Part shown: one piece after another, positions 34,115-42,921 of the stretch
Layout: each line of letters opens with the position of its first letter
Position numbering within the stretch: the stretch's first letter is position 1
Assembly (NCBI RefSeq): GCF_023954335.1
Contig: NZ_JAMLIE010000002.1
Span: 124,001-188,000, forward strand
DNA from: Aquamicrobium sp.
GTDB taxonomy: Bacteria; Pseudomonadota; Alphaproteobacteria; Rhizobiales; Rhizobiaceae
Length of the DNA: 64,000 nucleotides
Reading direction: 5' to 3'
Notes under the pieces: model-generated
Database searches by the model: none
The model's input: the letters and a program-made list of their open reading frames with translations, nothing else
What the model was told of the DNA's origin: nothing
Made by a program: the position numbers and the translations under genes

Positions 34115-35128
34115 TCAGCCCTCCATCACGGCTTGAAGCGCCTCACCGACGCGCTTGGGGCCGGGGAAATAGTCCCATTCCTGCGCGTGCGGGTAGGGCG
34201 TGTCCCAGCCGGCGACGCGCGCGACCGGGGCTTCGAGGTGATAGAAGCAGTGCTCCTGCACCAGCGCGGCGAGCTCCGCGCCGAAGCCGGAGGTCAGCGT
34301 CGCCTCGTGGACGATGACGCAGCGGCCGGTCTTCTTCACCGAGGCGACGATGGTGTCGAGATCGAGCGGCACCAGTGTGCGCAGATCGATCACCTCGGCG
34401 TCGATGCCGGTGTCCTCGGCGGCCGCCTTGGCGACGTAGACCATGGTGCCATAGGCGAGCACGGTGACGGCCGAGCCCTCGCGCCGCACCTCGGCCTTGC
34501 CGAGCGGCACGGTGTAGTGGCCCTCCGGCGTCTCCGACATCGGGTGCTTCGACCATGCCGTCACCGGCCGGTCGTGGTGGCCGTCGAACGGGCCGTTGTA
34601 GAGCCGCTTCGGCTCGAGGAAGATCACGGGGTCGGGGTCCTCGATGGCCGAGATCAAGAGGCCCTTGGCGTCGTAGGGGCTGGACGGCACCACCACCTTC
34701 AGGCCCGAGACGTGGGTGAACAGCGCCTCGGGGCTCTGGCTGTGGGTCTGGCCGCCGAAGATGCCGCCACCGGTCGGCATGCGGATGACGATGGGGCAGG
34801 TGAACCCGCCGGCGGAGCGGTAGCGCAGGCGCGCCGCCTCCGACACGATCTGGTCGTAGGCCGGATAGACGTAGTCGGCGAACTGGACCTCGACGCAGGG
34901 GCGCAGGCCGTAGGCGGCCATGCCGATGGCCGCGCCGACGATGCCGGATTCGTTGATCGGCGCGTCGAAGCAGCGGTTCCTGCCGTATTTGGCCTGGAGG
35001 CCGGCGGTGCAGCGGAAGACGCCGCCGAAATAGCCGACGTCCTCGCCGAAGACGACGACGTTGTCGTCGCGGCCCATGGATACGTCCATCGCCGATCGGA
35101 TCGCCTCGATCATGGTCATGCGCGGCAT
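34115..35128 (-). CDS. bkdA2: Branched-chain 2-oxoacid dehydrogenase E1 beta
   Basis: E1-beta completes the thiamine-diphosphate-dependent decarboxylase. The 337-residue protein starts MPRMTMIEAIRSAMDVSMG and has the transketolase-like core with VVFGEDVGYFGGVFRCTAGL and CPIVIRMPTGGGIFGGQTHS. It ends with ARVAGWDTPYPHAQEWDYF, typical of branched-chain rather than pyruvate E1-beta. It lies four bases after E1-alpha. Confidence 0.95.
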   Translation of the reverse strand: MPRMTMIEAIRSAMDVSMGRDDNVVVFGEDVGYFGGVFRCTAGLQAKYGRNRCFDAPINESGIVGAAIGMAAYGLRPCVEVQFADYVYPAYDQIVSEAARLRYRSAGGFTCPIVIRMPTGGGIFGGQTHSQSPEALFTHVSGLKVVVPSSPYDAKGLLISAIEDPDPVIFLEPKRLYNGPFDGHHDRPVTAWSKHPMSETPEGHYTVPLGKAEVRREGSAVTVLAYGTMVYVAKAAAEDTGIDAEVIDLRTLVPLDLDTIVASVKKTGRCVIVHEATLTSGFGAELAALVQEHCFYHLEAPVARVAGWDTPYPHAQEWDYFPGPKRVGEALQAVMEG

Positions 35129-35132
35129 GGTC

Positions 35133-36365
35133 TCAAACCCCCGCCTGCTGGCGCTGCCGGCGCAGATGCGGCGGCATGGTCTCGTAGACGCCCTCGAACA
35201 TGTCGCGCACCGAGGGCTTGCCGCCCGAATGCAGGGTGCCGTTGGCTTCGGCCTCCTTCTGGGCGGCGATCACCGTGTCGAGGATCTCGGCCTCCGCCTG
35301 CTTGTGGCGTTCCTCCGACCAGACGCCGCGGACGATCAGGTGATTCTTCAGCCGGATCACCGGATCGCCGAGCGGCCAGGCGTCGGACTCGGTCTTGGGC
35401 CGGTAGGCCGACGGGTCGTCCGAGGTCGAGTGGGCGCCGACGCGGTAGGTGACATATTCGACCAGCGTCGGCCCGAGGTTTTTCCGCGCCCGCTCGATGG
35501 CCCATTTGGCTACGGCGTGGACGGCGAGATAGTCGTTGCCGTCGACGCGCAGCGCCGGCAGGCCGAAGCCGAGGCCGCGCGCGGCGAAGGTGCCGGAGCC
35601 GCCGCGGGCTATCCCCTGAAAGGTCGAGATCGCCCACTGGTTGTTGACGATGTTGAGCACGACCGGGGCGCGATAGGTCGAGGCGAAGACCAGCGCGGCA
35701 TGGAAGTCGCTCTCGGCGGTCGAGCCGTCGCCGATCCAGCCGGCGGCGATCTTCGTGTCCTCCTTGATGGCCGAGGCCATGGCCCAGCCCACCGCCTGGA
35801 TGAACTGGGTGCCGAGATTGCCGGAGATCGAGAAGAAGCCGTGCTCCTTCGACGAATACATCACCGGCAACTGGCGGCCCTTGATCGGGTCGGCCTCGTT
35901 GGAGAAGATCTGGTTCATCATGTCGACCATGGGGTAGCCGCCCGCGATGAGGAGGCCGGCCTGCCGGTAGGTCGGGAAATTCATGTCGCCGTGCGACAGC
36001 GCCTTGCGGAAGGCGCAGCTGACCGCCTCCTCGCCCATGTGCTGCATGTAGAACGAGGTCTTGCCCTGCCGCTGCGCCATCACCATGCGCGCATCGAAGG
36101 CGCGCAGCGTCATCATGTGGCGCAGGCCCTCCAGCAGTTCCTCGTCGGTGAGAGTTCCGGCCCAAGGGCCGACAGCCTCGCCGTCGCGGTTGAGCACCCG
36201 GATGATGGAATAGGCGAGATCGCGGATGTCGCGCGGATCGACGTCGACCGGCGGGCGCTCGACCGTGCCGGCGCGCGGAATCTTCACATTGGCGAAATCG
36301 GGCGTGTCGCCGGGGCGCACCTCCGGCTCCGGCACATGCAGCGAAAGCCGTCCCGCGTCGCCCAT
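35133..36365 (-). CDS. bkdA1: Branched-chain 2-oxoacid dehydrogenase E1 alpha
   Basis: E1-alpha binds thiamine diphosphate and decarboxylates 2-oxoacids from leucine, isoleucine and valine. The 410-residue protein has an N-terminal extension typical of the BCKDH alpha type (LSLHVPEPEVRPGD). The TPP motif is GDGSTAESDFHAALVFAS to LNIVNNQWAIS, followed by the regulatory-loop region YRVGAHSTSDDPSAYR. It is the first gene of a tight four-gene operon. The bkdR/Lrp regulator often found nearby is absent. Upstream sequence 36366-36447 shows no recognised operator. Confidence 0.95.
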   Translation of the reverse strand: MGDAGRLSLHVPEPEVRPGDTPDFANVKIPRAGTVERPPVDVDPRDIRDLAYSIIRVLNRDGEAVGPWAGTLTDEELLEGLRHMMTLRAFDARMVMAQRQGKTSFYMQHMGEEAVSCAFRKALSHGDMNFPTYRQAGLLIAGGYPMVDMMNQIFSNEADPIKGRQLPVMYSSKEHGFFSISGNLGTQFIQAVGWAMASAIKEDTKIAAGWIGDGSTAESDFHAALVFASTYRAPVVLNIVNNQWAISTFQGIARGGSGTFAARGLGFGLPALRVDGNDYLAVHAVAKWAIERARKNLGPTLVEYVTYRVGAHSTSDDPSAYRPKTESDAWPLGDPVIRLKNHLIVRGVWSEERHKQAEAEILDTVIAAQKEAEANGTLHSGGKPSVRDMFEGVYETMPPHLRRQRQQAGV

Positions 36366-36447
36366 CGTCGTCTCCTCCCGGACCAGATTTTCCCCCAGCT
36401 AAGTCCAAGACATGGCGCTTGTCCACAGGGGGGCAAGGGCCGGCGGC

Positions 36448-36476
36448 GGCGCCGGCGCGGCGTTGAAGCCGGCGCC
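36448..36476 (-). terminator. GC hairpin between cysA and bkdA1
   Basis: A perfect 9-bp inverted repeat, GGCGCCGGC (36448-36456) with GCCGGCGCC (36468-36476), and an 11-base loop. It lies about 140 bases after the cysA stop on the transcribed strand and lacks a T-tract there. It could end the sulfate operon transcript or only stabilise its 3' end. Confidence 0.35.
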
Positions 36477-36614
36477 TTTCGCATCGTTGCCCGGACGGCC
36501 ATGCGCGATTGCCGATTGTTTCGGCGATCCGCGCCGCCTTGAACGGATCGTGCCGGAGCGCGCCGGCAAAAAAAATTTCTGGAACTGCTGGTTTTCGCCC
36601 TGCCGGAGGCAGGA

Positions 36615-37652
36615 TCAGGCGGGAAAAGCCTTCCAGCGGCGCGGCCTGAAGGCGATACGGCTCTTGCCGGCTGCCGGGTGGTCGACGGGCAGCTCGATCT
36701 CGACGAGGTGTCCGGCGCCGCCGAGCTCCAGCTCGACGCGCCGCGTGCCGGCGACGCGCCGGCTGGCCGCGAGCGTACCGGCGATGCAGCCGCCGCAGCC
36801 GTCGAGAAGCTCGACGTCGTGCGGCCGGAAATAGAGCGTGGCCGGGCCGTCCGGCAGGCTCGGGTCGCTGAGGCCGACGGTGCGGTCGTCGAGCCAGATC
36901 TCGCCCTTCTCGACTCGCACGGGCAGGCCGCTCGAATCGCCGATGAAGCCGTAGACGAAGGGCGAGTTGGGGTCGTCATAGACCTCGTCGGCGGTGCCGA
37001 CCTGCTCGATGCGGCCCTGGCTCATGACGACGACGCGGTCGGCCAGCTCCAGCGCCTCTTCCTGGTCGTGGGTGACGAAGACGGTGGTGTGGCCGGTGCG
37101 GTCGTGGATCTCGCGCAGCCAGCGGCGCAGCTCGCGCCGCACCTGCGCGTCGAGCGCGCCGAACGGCTCGTCGAGCAGGAGCACGCGCGGCTCGATGGCG
37201 AGGGCGCGGGCGAGCGCGACGCGCTGGCGCTGGCCGCCGGAAAGCTGGCCGGGATAGCGCCCTTCAAGTCCCGAAAGCTGGACGAGGTCGAGCAGCTCCG
37301 ATGCGCGGCGGCGGATTTCGGCCCGGCGCGGGCGGCTGGCGCGCGGCCGCACCTTCAGGCCGAAGCCGATGTTCTGCGCCACCGTCATGTGACGGAACAG
37401 GGCGTAGTGCTGGAAGACGAAGCCGACATTGCGCTCCTGCACGGTCTTGCGCGAGGCGTCCTCCTCGCCGAAGCGGATGGTGCCCTCGGTCGGGAAGTCG
37501 AGGCCGGCGATCAGCCGCAGAAGCGTGGTCTTGCCCGAGCCGGACGGCCCGAGCAGCGCGATCAGCTCGCCCGAGCGGATGTCGAGCGATACGCCGTGGA
37601 GCGCAGCGAAGCGGTCGAATTCCTTGCGCACGTCGATCAGGCTGAGGTCCAT
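36615..37652 (-). CDS. cysA: Sulfate/thiosulfate ABC importer, ATPase CysA
   Basis: CysA energises sulfate and thiosulfate uptake. The 345-residue protein has Walker A GPSGSGKT (35-42), signature LSGGQRQRVALARAL, Walker B VLLLDEPFGALD, and H-loop VTHDQEEALELADRV. A C-terminal regulatory TOBE-type domain follows (about 240-345). It lies 16 bases after cysW, closing the sbp-cysT-cysW-cysA operon. The product is peripheral on the inner membrane. Confidence 0.95.
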   Translation of the reverse strand: MDLSLIDVRKEFDRFAALHGVSLDIRSGELIALLGPSGSGKTTLLRLIAGLDFPTEGTIRFGEEDASRKTVQERNVGFVFQHYALFRHMTVAQNIGFGLKVRPRASRPRRAEIRRRASELLDLVQLSGLEGRYPGQLSGGQRQRVALARALAIEPRVLLLDEPFGALDAQVRRELRRWLREIHDRTGHTTVFVTHDQEEALELADRVVVMSQGRIEQVGTADEVYDDPNSPFVYGFIGDSSGLPVRVEKGEIWLDDRTVGLSDPSLPDGPATLYFRPHDVELLDGCGGCIAGTLAASRRVAGTRRVELELGGAGHLVEIELPVDHPAAGKSRIAFRPRRWKAFPA

Positions 37653-37668
37653 GGATCGTTCCTTCTCG

Positions 37669-38568
37669 TCAATGGCCGGGGCCGGCGCTGCGGTCGCGCT
37701 CGTAGACGCGCTCCAGAAGCGCCTTCAGCACCAGCGTCGCCAGCGCCAGCAGCGCCAGCAGCGAGGCCACGGCGAAGGCGGCGACGAAATTGTATTCGTT
37801 GTAGAGGATCTCGACATGCAGCGGCATGGTCACGGTCTCACCGCGCAGGCGGCCCGACACCACCGAGACCGCGCCGAACTCGCCCATGGCGCGGGCGTTG
37901 CACAGGAGGACGCCGTAGAGCAGCCCCCAGCGGATGTTGGGCAGCGTGACATGGCGGAAGGTCTGCCAGCCGGACGCGCCGAGCGACAGCGCGGCTTCCT
38001 CGTCGCCGGTTCCCTGCTCCTGCATCAGCGGGATCAGCTCGCGGGCGACGAAGGGGAAGGTGACGAAGATCGTCGCCAGCACCACGCCCGGCACGGCGAA
38101 CAGGACCTGCATGCCCCACGAGGTGAGGAGCGGCCCGAGGAAGGAGCCCGCGCCGAACAGCAGGATGTAGACCAGCCCGGCGATGACCGGCGAGACCGAG
38201 AAGGGCAGGTCGATCAGCGTGATCAGGAACGACTTGCCCTTGAACTCGAACTTGGCGATGGCCCAGGCGGCGGCGACGCCGAAGACGCAGTTGAGCGGCA
38301 CGGCGATGGCCGCGACGAGGAGGGTGAGGCGGATCGCCGACAGCGCGTCGGGGTCGCTGACGGATTCGAGCGCCACCTGCCAGCCGCGGCGCAGCGCCTC
38401 GCCGAAGACGGCGGCGAGCGGCAGGAACAGCACCAGCAGGAGAAAGGCGAGCGCGAGCGCCACCAGCGTCCATTTGACCGCGGCGCTTTCCGCGGTCGGG
38501 TCGCGGAAGCGGCGCGGGCGGGATGGGCGGACGGGCCGGGCGAGGCCGGCGGCGGCGCTATCCGTCAT
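37669..38568 (-). CDS. cysW: Sulfate ABC importer permease CysW
   Basis: One of two permease subunits. The 299-residue protein has a basic cytoplasmic N-terminus, about six membrane segments, and the coupling-helix (EAA) loop AALSLGASGWQTFRHVTLP. CysW signatures include KFEFKGKSFLITLIDLPFSVSP broken across residues 105-128, and CNARAMGEFGAVSVVSG. The start overlaps the cysT stop by 11 bases. Confidence 0.94.
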   Translation of the reverse strand: MTDSAAAGLARPVRPSRPRRFRDPTAESAAVKWTLVALALAFLLLVLFLPLAAVFGEALRRGWQVALESVSDPDALSAIRLTLLVAAIAVPLNCVFGVAAAWAIAKFEFKGKSFLITLIDLPFSVSPVIAGLVYILLFGAGSFLGPLLTSWGMQVLFAVPGVVLATIFVTFPFVARELIPLMQEQGTGDEEAALSLGASGWQTFRHVTLPNIRWGLLYGVLLCNARAMGEFGAVSVVSGRLRGETVTMPLHVEILYNEYNFVAAFAVASLLALLALATLVLKALLERVYERDRSAGPGH

Positions 38569-39445
38569 GGCCCAGCCTCCTTCTGCTCCATGCCTGGATC
38601 AGGTTGATGGCGAGCAGGACGACGAATGCGAGGACGAGCATGATCGCGCCGATGGCGGTAGCGGCCGGGTAGTTGAACTCCTCCAGCCGGATATAGATCA
38701 GCAGCGGCGCGATCTCGGAGCGGTAGGGGATGTTGCCGGCGATGAAGATGACGGAGCCGTACTCGCCGACGGCGCGGCCGAAGGAGAGGGCGAGGCCCGT
38801 CAGGATGGCCGGGACGAGACCGGGCAGGATGACGCGCAGGACGGTCTGCAGGCGGCTGGCGCCCAGCGTCGCTGCCGCTTCCTCGACCTCGCGGTTCAGC
38901 TCCTCCATCACCGGCTGCACCGTGCGCACCATGAAGGGCAGGCTGACGAAGACGAGCGCGATGACGATGCCGGCCGGCGTATAGGCGATGCGCACGCCGT
39001 AGGGTTGGAAATACTGGCCGATCCAGCCGGTCGGGGCGTAGATCGCGGTCAGCGCGATGCCGGCGACGGCGGTCGGCAGCGCGAAGGGCAGGTCGACGGC
39101 GGCGTCGACGATGCGCCGGCCGGGGAAGCGGTAGCGCACCAGCACCCAGGCGACCAGCACGCCGAAGACGGCGTTGATGGCCGCGGCCGCGCCGGCGGTC
39201 CAGAAGCTGGTCTTCAGCGCGCCGATCAGGCGCGGGTCGGAGGCGAGTCGCCAGAACTCCTCCCAGCCGAGCGAGGCCGAGCGCCAGCCGAGCCCGGCCA
39301 GCGGGATCAGGACGATGGCGCTCAGGTAGAAGATGGCGAAGCCGAAGGTCAGGCCGAAGCCGGGGATGACGCTCGGCTCCCTCCATCGCCATCGTCTCCC
39401 GGCGGGAGCGCGGACGGGAGCCGGCAGGACTTTCGCTTCACCCAT
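38558..39445 (-). CDS. cysT: Sulfate ABC importer permease CysT (CysU)
   Basis: Second permease subunit. The 295-residue protein has an N-terminal VIPGFGLTFGFAIFYLSAIV, six membrane segments and an EAA loop AATLGASRLQTVLRVILPGL. It carries the CysT signature SFGRAVGEYGSVIFIAGN. It starts three bases after the binding-protein gene and overlaps cysW. Confidence 0.94.
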   Translation of the reverse strand: MGEAKVLPAPVRAPAGRRWRWREPSVIPGFGLTFGFAIFYLSAIVLIPLAGLGWRSASLGWEEFWRLASDPRLIGALKTSFWTAGAAAAINAVFGVLVAWVLVRYRFPGRRIVDAAVDLPFALPTAVAGIALTAIYAPTGWIGQYFQPYGVRIAYTPAGIVIALVFVSLPFMVRTVQPVMEELNREVEEAAATLGASRLQTVLRVILPGLVPAILTGLALSFGRAVGEYGSVIFIAGNIPYRSEIAPLLIYIRLEEFNYPAATAIGAIMLVLAFVVLLAINLIQAWSRRRLGHDG

Positions 39446-39448
39446 GCG

Positions 39449-40471
39449 CTACCTGCCCGGCTGGAATATCTGGTCGAAGATGCCGCCGTCGCCGAAGAAT
39501 TCGGGCTGCACCTTCTCCCAGCCGCCGAGGTCGTCGATGGTGACGAGTTCGAGATCGGGGAAGCGCTCCAGCTCGGCCGGATCGACGCCCTCGCGGCTGA
39601 ACGGGCGGTAATAGTGCTTGGCGGCGATGTTCTGCCCGACCGGGGAATAGAGATATTCCAGATAGGCGGTCGCGACCTCGCGCGTGCCCTTGGCGTCGAC
39701 ATTGGCGTCGACAACGGCGACGGGCGGCTCGGCGAGGACCGACAGCGACGGCACGACGATGTCGAAGGCGTCCGGCCCCAGCTCGTTGATGGCGAGGAAC
39801 GCCTCGTTCTCCCAGGCGAGCAGCACGTCGCCTATGCCGCGCTGGACGAAGGTGGTGGTGGAGCCGCGCGCGGCCGGGTCGAGCACCGGGACGTGGCGGA
39901 AAAGCTCGGTCACGTATTCACGCGCCTTCGCCTCGTCGTTGCCGTGCTCCTTCAGCGCCCAGGCCCATGCGGCGAGGAAGTTCCACCGCGCGCCGCCCGA
40001 GGATTTCGGGTTGGGCGTGATGACCTCGACGCCCTCCTTGACGAGGTCGCCCCAGTCGTTCAGCCCCTTCGGGTTGCCCTTGCGGACGAGGAAGACGATG
40101 GTCGAGGTGTAGGGCGCGTTGTTGTTGGCCAGCGTGCCGCGCCAGTCCTCGCGGATCTTGCCGGTGGCCTTGACGATGGCGTCGATGTCGGCCTGAAGCG
40201 CCAGCGTCACCACGTCCGCCTCCAGCCCGTCGATGACGGCGCGCGCCTGCTGGCCGGAGCCGGAATGGGTATTCTGGATGCGAACGCTCTCGCCCTTGGT
40301 CTCCTGCCAGTGGCTGGCGAAGGCGGCGTTGAACTCGCGATAGAGCTCGCGCGTCGGGTCGTAGGACACGTTGATGATCGCCTGCTGGGCGAAGGATGGA
40401 AAAGCTGCCGCGAGGCTGAGCGAAGCTGCGAATGCGGCGGTCAGGATAAGCGATCTGCGGGTCGGGGTCAT
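39449..40471 (-). CDS. sbp: Periplasmic sulfate-binding protein
   Basis: Delivers sulfate to the CysTWA importer. The 340-residue precursor begins MTPTRRSLILTAAFAASLS with a signal peptide ending SFA. The mature protein has the Sbp/CysP signatures VSYDPTRELYREFNAAF, HSGSGQQARAVIDGLEADVV and TPNPKSSGGARWNFLAAWAW. The ATG at 40471 is chosen over one 12 bases earlier because a GGAGG site lies five bases upstream. It is the first gene of the sulfate operon. The 265-base upstream region has no recognised riboswitch. Thiosulfate (CysP) is an alternative ligand. Confidence 0.93.
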   Translation of the reverse strand: MTPTRRSLILTAAFAASLSLAAAFPSFAQQAIINVSYDPTRELYREFNAAFASHWQETKGESVRIQNTHSGSGQQARAVIDGLEADVVTLALQADIDAIVKATGKIREDWRGTLANNNAPYTSTIVFLVRKGNPKGLNDWGDLVKEGVEVITPNPKSSGGARWNFLAAWAWALKEHGNDEAKAREYVTELFRHVPVLDPAARGSTTTFVQRGIGDVLLAWENEAFLAINELGPDAFDIVVPSLSVLAEPPVAVVDANVDAKGTREVATAYLEYLYSPVGQNIAAKHYYRPFSREGVDPAELERFPDLELVTIDDLGGWEKVQPEFFGDGGIFDQIFQPGR

Positions 40472-40736
40472 GTCGGCCTCCACTCGTGAAACCGGGAGAG
40501 TCTATCGTCGGGACGGAGATTTCCGGCGGTTTCGGATCGTCGAAATCAGCCTGGTTTGTGCAAATTCTGTTCCCTGAAGGCGCCGTGGCGATGAAATTAT
40601 TCCTTTCCTTCTTTTTTCGCCGCTGCGCAATGCCAGATCCGGGGCCGCATCCAGGCCGGTTGCGGATTCGATGTGCGGCAAGACCTAGCATCGCCGCCGG
40701 GCCCATGCCAACGGCGATATGTCGCGCGCCGGTTCC

Positions 40737-42410
40737 TCACCCGGTCAGCGCGCCCTCGTTGGCCGGGCGGGCGAGGGCGGAGAACTTGGCCAGCACGCCG
40801 CGTTTGTAGCGCGGCTCGGGCTGCTTCCAGCCCAGGCGGCGGCGCGCGATCTCGGCCTCGTCCACATCGAGCTGGAGCAGCAGCTCGTGGGCATCGATGG
40901 TGATGGTGTCGCCTTCCTCGACCAGCGCGATCAAGCCGCCGACATAGGCTTCGGGCGCGACATGGCCGACGACGAGGCCCCATGTGCCGCCGGAAAAGCG
41001 CCCGTCCGTGATCAGGCCGACGCTCTCGCCGAGGCCACGGCCGATGATGGCCGAGGTGGGCGCCAGCATTTCCGGCATGCCCGGCCCGCCCTTGGGGCCG
41101 AGATAGCGCAGGACGACGACGTCGCCCGGCCGGATGCGGTCGTTGAGGATCGCGTCCATCGCCGACTGCTCGTCGTCGAAGACGCGGGCGGGGCCGGAAA
41201 TCTTCGGGCTCTTCAGGCCGGTGATCTTGGCGACCGCGCCGTCCTCGGCGAGGTTGCCCTTCAGGATGGCGAGATGGCCTTCGCGGTAGAGCGCCTTCTC
41301 TATCGGCATGATGACGTCCTGATCCGCGCGCGGCGTGTCCGGCACGTGGGCCAGTTCCTCGGCGAGCGTGCGGCCGGTGATCGTCAGGCAGTCGCCGTGG
41401 ATCAGGCCGGCATTGAGCAATATCTTCAACACCTGCGGCACGCCGCCGGCCTCGTGCAGGTCCACGGCCATGTACTTGCCCGAAGGCTTCAGGTCGCACA
41501 GCACCGGCACCCTGCGGCGCACGCGCTCGAAATCGTCGAGCGTCCAGTCGATCTCGGCGGCGTTGGCGATGGCGAGATAGTGTAGCACCGCGTTGGTCGA
41601 GCCGCCCAGCGCCATGATCAGCGCTACCGCGTTCTCGATCGATTCGCGGGTGACGATCCGGCGCGGGGTGATGTCGTTCTTCACCGCCTCGACCAGCACG
41701 CGGCCTGACTCGGCGGCGCTGTCGAGCTTTTCCTGGTCCGGGCTCGCCATGGTCGAGGAATAGAGCAGCGACATGCCGAGCGCCTCGAAGGAAGAGCTCA
41801 TGGTGTTGGCCGTGTACATGCCGCCGCACGAGCCGGTCGTCGGGCAGGCGTTGCGCTCGATGCCCTCGAAATCCTCCTCGCTCATCTCGCCGGCCATGAA
41901 CGAGCCGACCGCCTCGAAGGCGGAGACGATGGACAGGTCCTGCCCCTTCCAGCGGCCGGGGCGGATGGTGCCGCCATAGACGTAGATCGCCGGGGCGTCG
42001 GCGCGGATGATGCCGATCATGCCGCCGGGCATGTTCTTGTCGCAGCCGCCCAGCACCAGGACGCCGTCCATCCACTGGCCCTGCACCGAGGTCTCGACGC
42101 AATCGGCGATGACCTCGCGCGAGACGAGCGAGTATTTCATGCCCTCGGTGCCCATCGACATGCCGTCGGAGATGGTTGGCGTGCCGAAGGTCTGCGGGTT
42201 GGCGCCGGCCGCCCGGATCGCGGCGACGGCGGCGTCGGCCAGCGGCTGGAGGCCGGCATTGCAGGGGGTGATGGTCGAATGGCCGTTGGCGATGCCGATC
42301 ATCGGCTTGTCGAAATCGGCCTTCTTGTAGCCGAGCGCGTAATACATGGCCCGGTTGGGCGAGCGGGCGACGCCCTGCGTGATGTGTTTCGAGCGTTCGT
42401 TGAACGGCAT
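40737..42410 (-). CDS. ilvD: Dihydroxy-acid dehydratase IlvD
   Basis: Converts 2,3-dihydroxy-isovalerate and -methylvalerate to 2-oxoacids in valine, isoleucine and leucine synthesis, using an iron-sulfur cluster. The 557-residue protein begins MPFNERSKHITQGVARSPNR. The cluster-ligand motifs LGGCDKNMPGG and CPTTGSCGGMYTANTM are intact, and the C-terminus is typical (GRFSGGTWGLVVGHVAPEA). The ATG at 42410 has a GAGGAA site eight bases upstream. It stands alone between the sulfate operon and a small gene, all on the minus strand. Confidence 0.96.
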   Translation of the reverse strand: MPFNERSKHITQGVARSPNRAMYYALGYKKADFDKPMIGIANGHSTITPCNAGLQPLADAAVAAIRAAGANPQTFGTPTISDGMSMGTEGMKYSLVSREVIADCVETSVQGQWMDGVLVLGGCDKNMPGGMIGIIRADAPAIYVYGGTIRPGRWKGQDLSIVSAFEAVGSFMAGEMSEEDFEGIERNACPTTGSCGGMYTANTMSSSFEALGMSLLYSSTMASPDQEKLDSAAESGRVLVEAVKNDITPRRIVTRESIENAVALIMALGGSTNAVLHYLAIANAAEIDWTLDDFERVRRRVPVLCDLKPSGKYMAVDLHEAGGVPQVLKILLNAGLIHGDCLTITGRTLAEELAHVPDTPRADQDVIMPIEKALYREGHLAILKGNLAEDGAVAKITGLKSPKISGPARVFDDEQSAMDAILNDRIRPGDVVVLRYLGPKGGPGMPEMLAPTSAIIGRGLGESVGLITDGRFSGGTWGLVVGHVAPEAYVGGLIALVEEGDTITIDAHELLLQLDVDEAEIARRRLGWKQPEPRYKRGVLAKFSALARPANEGALTG

Positions 42411-42522
42411 GGCGGAAATTCCTCGCTTGCGTCGGCCGGCTGGCATCATAGGTGCGGCGGATGCCCGGGCGCAACCGATATGCGCCGGAGGCTGCTGTCG
42501 AATAGAAATATGTTAGATATAT

Positions 42523-42714
42523 CTATTTTCGGGAAGGGATATCGCGCGGCAGGGGCGGAGAACCACGGCCCGCCCATGCGGGCGGGTCGCTGGCCGGGAA
42601 CGATTCCCAAGACGATTCAGCGACTTCATCCCATTCGCTTTCATCTTGATTCAAGGTCGAAGTCGGCGGGATTAGGGCGGCTTCCGTGTCGCGGGTCAGG
42701 GTCTCTCCGGTCAT
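42523..42714 (-). CDS. Small acidic protein with SFPASDPPAW motif
   Basis: The function is unknown. The 63-residue acidic protein ends in a motif (SSWESFPASDPPAWAG) found in many small proteobacterial proteins of unknown role. No signal peptide or membrane helix is present. It is divergent from the zinc exporter gene with a 207-base AT-rich gap. The palindrome TAGATATATCTA overlaps its stop codon. Sharing the ArsR-controlled intergenic region makes metal regulation possible but unproven. Confidence 0.7.
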   Translation of the reverse strand: MTGETLTRDTEAALIPPTSTLNQDESEWDEVAESSWESFPASDPPAWAGRGSPPLPRDIPSRK

Positions 42715-42743
42715 GATCGGTTCGCCTTTCAGGTCAATAAAAG

Positions 42744-42760
42744 ATATATTGAAAATATAT
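42744..42760. promoter_or_regulatory. AT palindrome in the promoter of the small SFPASDPPAW gene
   Basis: A perfect inverted repeat, ATATATT-GAA-AATATAT, 30 bases before the ATG of the 63-residue protein gene. Its sequence class is close to the ArsR-type operator 110 bases away. It could be a second binding site or simply an AT-rich -10 region. Confidence 0.35.
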
Positions 42761-42860
42761 GATAATAGGAATGCGGGGCCGTCGCAATGGCCCTCGCGGG
42801 GCGTGGCGGCGATGAAGGGCGGCGCGGCATTCCGTCTTTGCCTGCCGACATCCCAGCGGC

Positions 42861-42892
42861 TTGACTCCATATATATGAACATATATTCATAT
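42861..42892 (+). promoter_or_regulatory. Promoter with SmtB/ArsR-type operator for the zinc exporter operon
   Basis: A -35 like TTGACT (42861-42866) is followed at 17-base spacing by TATTCA (42884-42889). Overlapping the spacer and -10 is the inverted repeat ATATGAA-N6-TTCATAT (42873-42892). This is the classical SmtB/CzrA/ZiaR operator type, TGAA-N6-TTCA. The downstream operon encodes a matching ArsR protein, so metal-relieved autorepression is likely. Confidence 0.75.
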
Positions 42893-42921
42893 GTCAGCAT
42901 CCGCTTCTCCAAGAGCCCGTC

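Noticed and set aside
36566..36575. Run of eight A as the T-tract of a cysA terminator
   Set aside because: On the minus strand the T run is not preceded by a convincing hairpin, so it is not called a terminator.
40484..40736. Possible riboswitch upstream of the sulfate-binding protein gene
   Set aside because: No SAM or other riboswitch core could be recognised. Only an AT-richer stretch near 40590-40620 is visible.
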